A stretch of DNA of 30,216 nucleotides from an uncultured Prevotellaceae bacterium (GTDB taxonomy: Bacteria > Bacteroidota > Bacteroidia > Bacteroidales > Bacteroidaceae), in contig CAJKQZ010000007.1 in assembly GCA_905202115.1 (NCBI GenBank), positions 1 through 30,216 on the forward strand, read 5' to 3'. Made by a program: the position numbers and the translations under genes. This document shows, piece after piece, positions 1 through 7,600 of the stretch; the first letter of the stretch is position 1; every line of letters starts with the position of its first letter. The notes under the pieces were generated by a model. That model searched no databases, was not told where the DNA came from, and worked only from the letters and a program-made list of their open reading frames with translations.

Positions 1-109
1 AATATCTCAGACATATTTTTTGCTATATATACACCTGCTGATTTTCAAGTACTTGAAAGGTGACCGTTTTTGTCTGTAAACTCCTGCGGCAAGACACCGC
101 GGATTTCAC
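1..109 (-). repeat. Interspersed repeat copy R0 (A block and half palindrome), cut by window edge
   Basis: Read on the minus strand this is the leading block A of the repeat family, running into the first half of its palindrome, where the window begins. The diagnostic stretch CAGACAAAAACGGTCACC and the half-site AAATATGTCTGAGATA are both present. Similarity to copy R1 (4247) extends further upstream, through GAAATCC and CTTGCCG. The copy lies downstream of the DUF4252 gene, which is also on the minus strand. The rest of the gene-free stretch (110-372) holds one weak GC-rich hairpin at 208-229 (GGGAGCC/GGAAGCCCC region) that could end the sigma-factor operon transcript. I see nothing else there. 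Confidence 0.85.
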
Positions 110-372
110 GGAAAACAGATTTTTTCTATAAGAATACCTCTGTACACAATTCCCGCCAGGCCGAATTTTCACTGTTCCCCGAACAGAAGAATTATAATAC
201 GACAAATGGGAGCCTCCTTAGGAAGCCCCATTATTTATCGTGGAAAATCCATCGGATTTTAATGAGAGAATTGAAACTTCACAGCTTCAGATTTTTTATC
301 GTTTAATAGAGCAATATAATGTCGTTTCACAACGAAAACATATTTTTGTAAATGAAAAAATTAGTATCACCT

Positions 373-861
373 TTATATTCCTATAAGCTCATCTATGAAA
401 CCGTCGGCCATAAGCCCCGTGACGTTCAGTATCATGAACTCCCTGTCTCCGGCCGGCTCGATATAAATGAACTCAACTATCTGCTTTGAACGCCTGCGCA
501 CCCACATGCAATCGCCATAGTCGGCCGCAGAATCCTTGCTTTTGTAAAGAGAATAGCGCTTGCTGTTCTTTTCGAGCAGCTCCAGCGCAGCCTTACGGCA
601 TTTCTCTGCCTCCGACTCGGACGTAACTATTCTCACGCTCTTTACGTTCGAAATAATCTCCTTGAACTTTTTCCCGTCCTCCTCTTCGCACTTGAGTTTA
701 AGCAACTCCTCGAGCATTTTAGGGCCCACCGTCACGCATTTATACTCTTTGTTTCCGGCGTTCTCCTTCATGAACCGCGCCGCGAAGTCCTGGGTGGTCT
801 GCGCAAGCATGCAGCAAGGCGCCGCAAGGCACACAAGCAGAAATATCAACAGTCTGTTCAT
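373..861 (-). CDS. DUF4252-family secreted protein
   Basis: A 162-residue protein with an N-terminal signal peptide (MNRLLIFLLVCLAAPCCML, cleavage near AQT). The mature part has the size and feel of the DUF4252 family, small exported Bacteroidetes proteins of unknown function that often follow an ECF sigma factor and an anti-sigma-like gene. I chose the start at 861 because it gives a clean signal peptide and a 4-bp ATGA overlap with the stop of the upstream gene; a longer reading frame to 903 would place charged residues before the signal. It is the last gene of the sigma operon and is probably co-translated with its neighbour. The cysteine pair in the signal region could suggest a lipoprotein, but there is no good lipobox. 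Confidence 0.8.
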   Translation of the reverse strand: MNRLLIFLLVCLAAPCCMLAQTTQDFAARFMKENAGNKEYKCVTVGPKMLEELLKLKCEEEDGKKFKEIISNVKSVRIVTSESEAEKCRKAALELLEKNSKRYSLYKSKDSAADYGDCMWVRRRSKQIVEFIYIEPAGDREFMILNVTGLMADGFIDELIGI

Positions 862-1364
862 TGAACTCTCTTTTCCTTTACCGAAATGCCGAGGGAATCG
901 CATTTGTGTTTCTCACGCAACCCGTCGGACATATTGCGGAAAGCCGCGGAAACTTCATCATACGCCACTTGAGGATCCTCGTAAGTATCTTCATAAGTGG
1001 AATAATTGTAATCAGGTGCCGAACTGCTATCGTTTCTGAACGAGCGCTGGGCGGCATTGCCCAACGTAAGTACGATTGCAACTGCTGCCGCAGCCTTGAA
1101 CAGCGGGCGCAGGCGAATCGTGAACGGTATGCGGCGCGCGCTGACCGACGGCTGTTCCACCAGTTTGAGGACTTTATCGTCGAAATCGGCACCGAGTTTT
1201 ATTTCCGAGGCCTGGTCTTCGTAAGCAAACAGACTTCTGTACGGCTCCAGGCTTTGCGGGATGTCTTTCTGACGGAAAAAGGCGCGAAGAACGCTTTCTT
1301 CCTCCAGCGACGTCTCACATTTCCAGAAACGTTCCAGAAGTTTTTCTATATATTTATAGTCCAT
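858..1364 (-). CDS. Putative membrane anti-sigma factor-like protein
   Basis: A 168-residue protein lying between an ECF sigma gene and a DUF4252 gene. The N-terminal 70 residues are acidic and helical (ERFWKCETSLEEESVLRAFF-type), typical of the cytoplasmic sigma-binding part of Bacteroidetes anti-sigma-like proteins. A single hydrophobic segment lies at about residues 88-106 (FKAAAAVAIVLTLGNAA). A tyrosine- and acid-rich, low-complexity stretch follows and would be periplasmic. It overlaps the sigma gene by 11 bp upstream and DUF4252 by 4 bp downstream, which indicates translational coupling. The role as partner of the sigma factor is inferred from gene order and topology. No zinc-binding HxxxCxxC motif is visible. 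Confidence 0.65.
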   Translation of the reverse strand: MDYKYIEKLLERFWKCETSLEEESVLRAFFRQKDIPQSLEPYRSLFAYEDQASEIKLGADFDDKVLKLVEQPSVSARRIPFTIRLRPLFKAAAAVAIVLTLGNAAQRSFRNDSSSAPDYNYSTYEDTYEDPQVAYDEVSAAFRNMSDGLREKHKCDSLGISVKEKRVQ

Positions 1365-1863
1365 ATGCTTCGATTTTCTCTATTTGTAACCGTATGCTCC
1401 TGCGTGCCCTGAAAAGATTCACCTTTACCTGTTCCTCGCTCTGACCTGTTATTTCCGCAATCTCCTTGTAGGATTTTCCTTCTACGTCGCGCAGTTGCAT
1501 TACCATGCGCTGCGGTGGCGGAAGTGTGTTGAAAAGTCTCTCAACCATTTGCAGACGCTCTCTTTGTATGAGCTGCTGGTCGGGAAGCGCGTCGGCCGAG
1601 AGCGGCTGGGGCACTTCGTCGAGAGCTATATTGGAATTTTCCTTCTTCTCCGCGCGGTCGAGGGCGAGATTCCTGCAAATCGTGAGGCTGTACGCCTCTA
1701 TCGACTCCACATCTCCGAGCTCGTCGCGCCGGTTCCACACACGAATCAATACATCCTGAACGATGTCTTCGGCCTCTGCCCTGTTCAGCGTAACACGAAG
1801 AGCCAACCGGAAAATTTTATTCTTCAACGGCAGAACATCGTCGCGAAAACTGAGCTTTTTCAT
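1354..1863 (-). CDS. ECF-type RNA polymerase sigma factor
   Basis: A 169-residue sigma-70-family protein of normal ECF length. Region 2 covers about residues 10-75 (AEDIVQDVLIRVWNRRDEL, the usual -10 recognition and core-binding helix). Region 4 covers about 110-165 (LPPPQRMVMQLRDVEGKSYKEIA, the helix-turn-helix for -35 recognition). It heads a three-gene unit with the anti-sigma-like and DUF4252 genes, so it probably answers an envelope signal passed through its membrane partner. The start at 1863 is the only good ATG before region 2. An inverted repeat (TATCGCGGC/GCCGCGATA) lies 26 nt upstream at 1888-1914. The regulon cannot be read from the sequence. Confidence 0.92.
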   Translation of the reverse strand: MKKLSFRDDVLPLKNKIFRLALRVTLNRAEAEDIVQDVLIRVWNRRDELGDVESIEAYSLTICRNLALDRAEKKENSNIALDEVPQPLSADALPDQQLIQRERLQMVERLFNTLPPPQRMVMQLRDVEGKSYKEIAEITGQSEEQVKVNLFRARRSIRLQIEKIEAYGL

Positions 1864-1887
1864 CGTTCTTATACTTAAAAGACGGTT

Positions 1888-1921
1888 ATCGCGGCAAAAA
1901 GTTACAGTTGCCGCGATATTT
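1888..1921. promoter_or_regulatory. Inverted repeat upstream of the ECF sigma gene
   Basis: TATCGCGGC and GCCGCGATA form a 9-bp perfect inverted repeat around an AT-rich loop of about 10 nt. It is followed on the plus strand by a run of seven T, so it looks like a plus-strand terminator, yet no plus-strand gene ends here. On the minus strand it sits between the LOG gene end (1942) and the sigma start (1863). It could be an operator, a leader hairpin or a read-through blocker. Confidence 0.45.
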
Positions 1922-1941
1922 TTTTGAAAAAAATTCTGATT

Positions 1942-2484
1942 CTATTCCCCGAAGATTTTCACGAACAGCTCTTCCGGAGTATCGGCCACCTCTAAAGCGC
2001 GGTCTGTACGAGACCCTATCATATTCTCGTCCTTTATCTTGGCCAGCATGTCGAGCAAAGGATTCCAGAAGCCGCACACATTATATAATATGACTTTCTT
2101 TCCGTGATAACCAATCGTGTTTGCCGCAACCACCGTGAATATTTCGTCGAGAGTTCCTATTCCGCCGGGCAGCGCCACGAACACGTCGGCCTCGCGCACC
2201 ATTGTACTCTTGCGATCGTCGAGGTTCTCGCAATAGAACGCCACGTCAGGATCGGCCGCAAGGTTTCTTTCCATGAGCAGTCGGGGAATCGCGCCTATCG
2301 TCTGCCCGCCGGCTTCGTGCACGGCGTTCGCCGCCACGTCCATAAGGCCGCACGCCGACCCGCCGTAGACCATAGCGGCGCCCCGGCGCCCTATCTCGCG
2401 CCCAAGCTGCCTTGCCGCCTCGATATACTCATTGCGTATTTCACCGCGCGAGGAACAGAAAACGCCTATCCGCTTCATCGTCAT
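1942..2484 (-). CDS. LOG-family protein (putative cytokinin riboside 5'-monophosphate phosphoribohydrolase)
   Basis: A 180-residue Rossmann-fold protein of the LOG / TIGR00730 family. The signature PGGIGTLDE sits at residues 106-114, with the preceding RK pair at 91-92 that binds the nucleotide in characterised members. GGSACGLMD (41-49) is the phosphate-binding loop. Family members cleave nucleoside 5'-monophosphates to free base and ribose 5-phosphate; in bacteria the physiological substrate is often unclear. The start at 2484 is supported by a 4-bp ATGA overlap with the ridA stop, so the two are probably translated together; a second ATG lies two codons in. Pairing with RidA hints at housekeeping of reactive or damaged metabolites, which is inference. 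Confidence 0.88.
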   Translation of the reverse strand: MTMKRIGVFCSSRGEIRNEYIEAARQLGREIGRRGAAMVYGGSACGLMDVAANAVHEAGGQTIGAIPRLLMERNLAADPDVAFYCENLDDRKSTMVREADVFVALPGGIGTLDEIFTVVAANTIGYHGKKVILYNVCGFWNPLLDMLAKIKDENMIGSRTDRALEVADTPEELFVKIFGE

Positions 2485-2861
2485 TCCTTATAGGCTATCG
2501 CCTCTATCTCTATGCGCGCTCCCTTAGGAAGCCTTGCCACAGCGACGGCCGAACGTGCGGGCGGCACATCGTCGAAATAGCCCGCATAAACTTCGTTAAC
2601 GACCTTGAAATCATCCATATCGGCAAGAAAAACCGTTGTCTTCACAACATCTCGCATAGTCATGCCTGCCTCATACAGCACAGCGCTTATGTTGTCGAGC
2701 GAGCGGCGCGTGAGCACGGCGATATCTTTGTCGGGAAACTTTCCCGTTTGCGGGTCTACGGGCAACTGCCCCGAGACGAACACGAAGTTCCCCGCTTTTA
2801 CTCCCTGGCTGTAGGGGCCGATAGCTTTAGGGGCGTTCTCGGTAGATATTTCCTTTTTCAT
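2481..2861 (-). CDS. ridA: RidA family reactive intermediate/imine deaminase
   Basis: A 126-residue protein of exactly the usual RidA (YjgF/YER057c/UK114) length. It has the N-terminal AIGPYSQG motif, GQLPVDP (31-37), Arg103 in the PPARSAV motif that binds the substrate carboxylate, and Glu120 near the C-terminus. RidA hydrolyses 2-aminoacrylate and other enamine/imine products of PLP enzymes. It is the first gene of a two-gene unit with the LOG gene. A -7-like box TACATTTG lies at 2891-2898 on the minus strand, giving a short leader. The gene is divergent from the M16 peptidase at 2989. Confidence 0.93.
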   Translation of the reverse strand: MKKEISTENAPKAIGPYSQGVKAGNFVFVSGQLPVDPQTGKFPDKDIAVLTRRSLDNISAVLYEAGMTMRDVVKTTVFLADMDDFKVVNEVYAGYFDDVPPARSAVAVARLPKGARIEIEAIAYKE

Positions 2862-2890
2862 TTTGCTTTGCTTTTACGTTATTCAAAGAC

Positions 2891-2898
2891 CAAATGTA
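2891..2898 (-). promoter_or_regulatory. -7 promoter box for ridA
   Basis: TACATTTG on the minus strand matches the Bacteroidetes -7 consensus TAnnTTTG. Expected start of transcription is near 2884, about 23 nt before the ridA ATG. No clear TTTG -33 box is seen. Confidence 0.5.
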
Positions 2899-2973
2899 AT
2901 GATTTTTCCCGTGTTGCGTATCGCCGCACGCGCTTTTTTGACAACGCTCCCGCGCAACGAATGTTTTTTGTAG

Positions 2974-2981
2974 TAATTTTG
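2974..2981 (+). promoter_or_regulatory. -7 promoter box for the M16 peptidase gene
   Basis: TAATTTTG fits TAnnTTTG and ends only 7 nt before the ATG at 2989. With the usual spacing, transcription would begin at or next to the start codon, implying a leaderless or nearly leaderless mRNA. There is no good -33 TTTG at 19-21 nt spacing. Confidence 0.5.
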
Positions 2982-2988
2982 CGGCGAA

Positions 2989-4212
2989 ATGAAAACTTAC
3001 GAAACAAGAAAGCTCTCCAACGGGCTGAAAATAATTTACGAGCCCTCAACCACCGACGTAGTTTACTGCGGATACGTGGTGAACGCCGGAACGCGCCACG
3101 AACCGGCCGACAGAGAAGGAATGGCACACTTCATAGAACACATGTCGTTCAAAGGAACCGAGCACCGCAACTCATGGCACGTGAGCAACGCCCTCGAAAG
3201 CGTGGGAGGCGACCTGAACGCATACACAAGCAAGGAAGAAACGGTATTCTACACCGCTCTGCCGCGCGAGGAGCTGCGCCGCGCAATCGACGTGCTCACC
3301 GACATGGTTTTCCACAGCACATATCCGCAGAACGAAATCGAAAAAGAGGTGGAGGTTATTATAGACGAGATACAAAGCTACAAGGACTCGCCGGCCGAAC
3401 TGATTTTCGACGAATTCGAGGAGATGATTTTCAACGGCCACGCCTTAGGACGCAACATTCTCGGCAAAGCCGAGCGGCTGCGCACATTCACCACGGCCGA
3501 CGCCCTCGCTTTTACAGGCAGGTGCTACCGCCCGTCGAACGCAACGTTCTTCCTGTACGGCAACATCGACTTCAAACGGGCCGTCCGCATGCTGGAAAAA
3601 GCAACGTCCGACCTCTCGCCGCTGCCGGCCGAGATAACGGCAGAGCCGTTGCCCGAATATGTTCCGGCCGAGCGGATTGTAAAGAAAGACACCCACCAGG
3701 CGCACGTGCTCATAGGAACGCGCGGACTGAGCGCGAACGACGAGCGACGCACTCCGCTCTTCCTGCTCAACAACATACTCGGCGGGCCGAGCATGAACTC
3801 ACGCCTCAACATCGCCCTGCGCGAAAAGAACGGCCTGGTATACACCGTAGACAGTTTCAGCGTGTCATACACCGACACGGGCCTTTGGGGCATATACTTC
3901 GGTTGCGACGCAAAAGACGTATACCGCTGCCGGAAAATCATATCTAAGGAACTGAACAGACTGGTCGAGACACCGCTCACCGAAACCCGCCTGCGAACCG
4001 CCAAACGCCAGATAAAAGGACAGTTGAAAATCTCGCGCGACCGCCTGGAAAGCTATGCGCTGAGCATGGGTAAGGTTTATTCGCAATACGACCGCCACCG
4101 CGACATAGAGGAACAGTGCCGGCGAATCGACGCACTAACATCCGAACAGCTGCAAAGCGTAGCGGCCGACCTGTTCGCGCCCGAACGGCTCACGACGCTC
4201 ATTTACAGATAG
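2989..4212 (+). CDS. M16 family zinc metallopeptidase (pitrilysin/insulinase type)
   Basis: A 407-residue peptidase with the inverted zinc motif HFIEH at residues 47-51 and the distal zinc-ligand glutamate in IIDEI (Glu127), 76 residues later, as in active M16 enzymes. The second, non-catalytic half contains the conserved substrate-binding stretch LNNILGGPSMNSRL (about 257-270). Length matches the short M16B class that works as a dimer of two-domain subunits. No signal peptide is visible, so it is probably cytoplasmic and degrades oligopeptides. The gene stands alone, divergent from ridA and convergent with the giant secreted protein, with repeat R1 between them. A -7 box lies almost directly on the ATG. 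Confidence 0.92.
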   Translation: MKTYETRKLSNGLKIIYEPSTTDVVYCGYVVNAGTRHEPADREGMAHFIEHMSFKGTEHRNSWHVSNALESVGGDLNAYTSKEETVFYTALPREELRRAIDVLTDMVFHSTYPQNEIEKEVEVIIDEIQSYKDSPAELIFDEFEEMIFNGHALGRNILGKAERLRTFTTADALAFTGRCYRPSNATFFLYGNIDFKRAVRMLEKATSDLSPLPAEITAEPLPEYVPAERIVKKDTHQAHVLIGTRGLSANDERRTPLFLLNNILGGPSMNSRLNIALREKNGLVYTVDSFSVSYTDTGLWGIYFGCDAKDVYRCRKIISKELNRLVETPLTETRLRTAKRQIKGQLKISRDRLESYALSMGKVYSQYDRHRDIEEQCRRIDALTSEQLQSVAADLFAPERLTTLIYR

Positions 4213-4246
4213 CCTGTACCGGCACTCGCGCACAGGCATCCCCCGC

Positions 4247-4662
4247 ATGAAATCCGTGCTGCCTTGCCGGTGGATTTTGCAGACAAAAACGGTCACCTGC
4301 CAAGTACTTGAAAATCAGCAGGTGTATATATAGAGAAAAATATGTCTGAGATATTTTAAAATATCTCAGACATATTTTCGATTATCTCCCTTGTATTTTT
4401 AATTTGCTGCGGGAAGTTTTTTACCATACGAAAAAAATATTTTTTTTCGCAAGAGGCATATTTTTTATGAAACCCTCCCCTGCCGTTTTTTTGCAGGGCC
4501 ACGTTTCCAACATGCGGAAGACGCAGAAACAAAACGCGGAAAAGGCCGCATTTGCGGCATTGCGCATGATTCGCAGAGAAAGCGCGAAAAAATTCCGGCA
4601 AAAACTTCTGCCCGCATACGACAAATCCTCTGCCAGAAACATTTCCGGCAGAGGATTTGTCG
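4247..4662 (+). repeat. Interspersed repeat copy R1, long form
   Basis: This is a full-length copy: block A (about 4247-4336, with CAGACAAAAACGG and CAAGTACTTG), a perfect 42-bp palindrome P at 4337-4378, block B (ATTATCTCCCTTGTATTTTT, then a TGCGGGAA-TTTTTTACC stretch) and a long tail. The tail (about 4430-4662) is clearly homologous to that of copy R2. It carries GGCCGCATTTGCGGCATTGC, which contains a GCCGCA-TT-TGCGGC hairpin, and ends in a strong hairpin at 4619-4662. The copy fills the gap between the convergent M16 and giant-protein genes. No transposase or convincing gene lies within it. Confidence 0.9.
4619..4662. terminator. Hairpin at the end of R1, likely terminator for the giant secreted protein gene
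   Basis: A 16-bp perfect stem (CGACAAATCCTCTGCC with its complement) is extended by GAAA/TTTC past one mismatch. It lies 25 nt beyond the stop codon of the minus-strand gene at 4687. A hairpin with the same arms occurs at 10583-10618 beyond aspC, so the terminator is carried as part of the repeat. Confidence 0.7.
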
Positions 4663-4686
4663 ATATTCTTTTCCAACACCTGCGGG

Positions 4687-7600
4687 TCAAGGCTTCAAGA
4701 AGCGCACCGTTCCTTTGCAAGTCTTGGTTACGGCCCTGCAAATATATACGCCGGCCACAAGATTTCCGCATTCCATAGTTGCGGGAGAGCCGTATCCCTT
4801 GCCCGCCGCCATTAGGCAACCGTCGGTATTGTAAACATACAGCATGGCTTCCTCGTCGGCCGGCAATCCAAGAATGGTAAGCCGTCCTTCGGAGAACGAG
4901 GCCTTCAATTCAGCTCCGTCATTCTCCCGTTCTATTTGTTTTACAGGCACAAGGCCGCTCGTGCGTACCTGCACCTCGCCGTACACTCCAGAGCCGTCCA
5001 CGGCACATGCCCGCACAGTAACAGTGCCGTCGCCGAAAGCCGTGAGCAGGCCGCTCGTTCCTACGACAGCTATGTCGTTACCGTCTACCACCTGCCAATT
5101 GAGGCGCTGCACAGTGGCGTTCAACGGGTAAATATTGGCCATGAGCTGTATAGACGTTTCGCCGGCGCTGCCGTCGATTGTCATGTTTTCCTTATCGCTC
5201 AGCACGGTAATCTGTTTAGCCAATATAGGCGAAAAGGCATCGGCTACCGAAACGACGTTCGACCGACAAACTGTTGCGTCGGTCGCCCTGGCGGCTTTTT
5301 TCACCGCCTGCATAGAGGCGGGAATCATCTCGACCGCATAATATGCCATGTCGGACGCTGCGTCAAGGTCGCTGTACGATATCTGGTGCCCCGAAACCTC
5401 TGCAATGGTGTGCAGGTCGTCAGGCGACACTCCGCCAAGTATGCGGTAGCTTGCTATATCGCGACCCTCGTAGCGTGTCCACACGAGATTCCATGTATTT
5501 CCCAATCCTTTGTTTATCATCACATGAACAGGCTGATGTTCCACGCTCGGCGCAGTCTCTCCGTAGGGCAACGAACACACCAGGCGGTAACGCGAAGCCG
5601 AACAGTCGGGCATGGATGCACTGTCCACGTAAGACGTTTCCGATACAGGCAGAGTGGCCAGCAGTTCGTATTCATCATAGCGGGAAGTTTCCTTGTACAC
5701 AAGTATGTTCTGCGTACCCTCGGGCAGATTACCAGCACTCCAGTTAAGGCGATACCTACCCGACTCCGGCTCTATATCCACTATCGTTATCGCAGGACGG
5801 TTGTTCGAAGCGTCAACCGTGGTCTGGGCGGAATAAGTTTCCATGTTGAAATCATCGGCCACCGAATGAAACAGTTCGTAACGCCCTGCCTTGCCGAAAG
5901 TAACTACCGCATGGCTGTTGTCCAGGACTTCGACCTTGACAAGCGAGGATGCGTCTTTAACATCGCAGGGGCTGGCACCGTCCAACGAGTAGGTCCATGC
6001 ACTTCGCTCCATATTCTCGCCCTCGAAAGACACCCTGGCATCCTGCAGAACCGTTTCGGGCAGAGAGAAAGCTCCCTGCGGAACAGGATATACATAAATA
6101 TCCTGACTTGCCGAAGAACCGACGCTCACAGTCTTCAGCCCTTCGCTATTCCATATGACGGAATAACTGCCGTCGGCGTTATCCTTGACAGTAGCGTCGG
6201 AACCGAAACCTACCAACTGCCCGCTGTTATCAGTTATCTTGACCTGCACCTCGCATCCAACGCCTGTCGATGCTGGCATTTCTATCATGGATGTCTCGGC
6301 CACCGTAAGATTGTACACTTCGGAGAAGTCGGATTCCTGCATGTAGCTGTCTACACCCTGAACCTGCACTTCATACTCGCCCGCAGGAATGTTCTGCACC
6401 GGAATGCGGAACCTGTTGCCCGCAATCAAAGGACAAGGCGAGGACATCACGCCCATAGTATTTACGACCGACCACTCAAGCAGAGAAGCGGAGGAAGGCA
6501 CATGCACTCCGTTTTTAGTAGAATTCAGCGGGGAGAATATGTAAGCCCCGTCGCCCGTGGCACCTTTGCGGCGGACGCTGATATTATATCGCATTAAAGC
6601 AGCCGGAGTTTCCGCGTCGGCCGAATGATTCCATTCTATTGTCACGAATTTTTCGTCCTGCGAAGCACGGATCTGCTCCGGAGCGGCAGGCTTACAATTG
6701 GCAACCTCGGAAAATACGGCTTGCCCTACCGCCCGTCGCCCGTCGGTAAGCAGAAAGTCCACACCTGCATTGATATCGATAAGCTCGGTTGTCCCTATTT
6801 CATAGCTTCGGTCTTTATGAAAATAAACCACAACACTTTGGAAAGAACTGTTAGTTCCGAATATCAAATCCAGACATCCGTTGTTGTCGACATCCGCTAT
6901 TTTATATAATTCGCCGAAAACCACTCCGTTTTCAGCAGGAATAACCGAGGTTTTACCGTCTCCCCATTGAATGCGGATATCTTCGGAATAGCGTGTAAAA
7001 CCTGCCCACGAATCATAATCAGATCCGATAAAATCCCACAGACCGTCACCATCGAGATCCTCTATCGTCCCGAAAGTAGTGCCGTCCCAGTCTATCCATT
7101 CCAATTTCTCGGACGTAAAAGAAAAGTCGCCGTTATTGCGGAAAAGCACAACGTTTCTCGTTTCGGTTTCATAGGAATCTATTCCCACGAAATCAATAAG
7201 TCCGTCCTTGTCGTAATCGACAGGTATAAGCGCATTTGTCATAGCGGCGAACTTGTTTTTCAAATCTTCAAAGGCTGTGTAGTCTCCAAGATTCCTGTAA
7301 CCGTAAGGTTCCAGCAAGCCGTCATTGTTATAGTCCCGCCAACCGTAATTTCGGGAGTCATAGAAATCCGCATTAAAAGCCTCGACATTCAGTTCTCTCA
7401 ACGTCATCTGTCCGTTTCCTTCGTTAGCCAACAAATAAGGCTGATTAAAATTATAATTCAATACGTCGGCCTTTCCGTCTCGGTTAACGTCGGCAACAAG
7501 TGAGTTAAACCAAGAAACAGAAGGCAGGCTGCTGTTCCAGATTTTCTTTACCGTTGTGTATCGTGCGTGCTCGTCTCCCTCATAAAAGCGGCAGTTATTG

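Noticed and set aside
2412..3947. 511-codon plus-strand frame across LOG, ridA and the M16 gene
   Set aside because: It runs antisense through two well-supported genes and out of frame through the peptidase. The composition is Arg/His-rich with no domain.
4294..4330. Conserved hairpin CACCTGC/GCAGGTG in block A
   Set aside because: It pairs in R1, but R0, R2, R4 and R5 have unpaired changes in one arm, so base pairing is not kept.
4936..6597. 553-codon open frame on the plus strand inside the giant protein gene
   Set aside because: It is antisense to a gene with clear signal peptide and domain motifs. The encoded sequence has no recognisable domain and is rich in Arg/His, as expected for a shadow frame.
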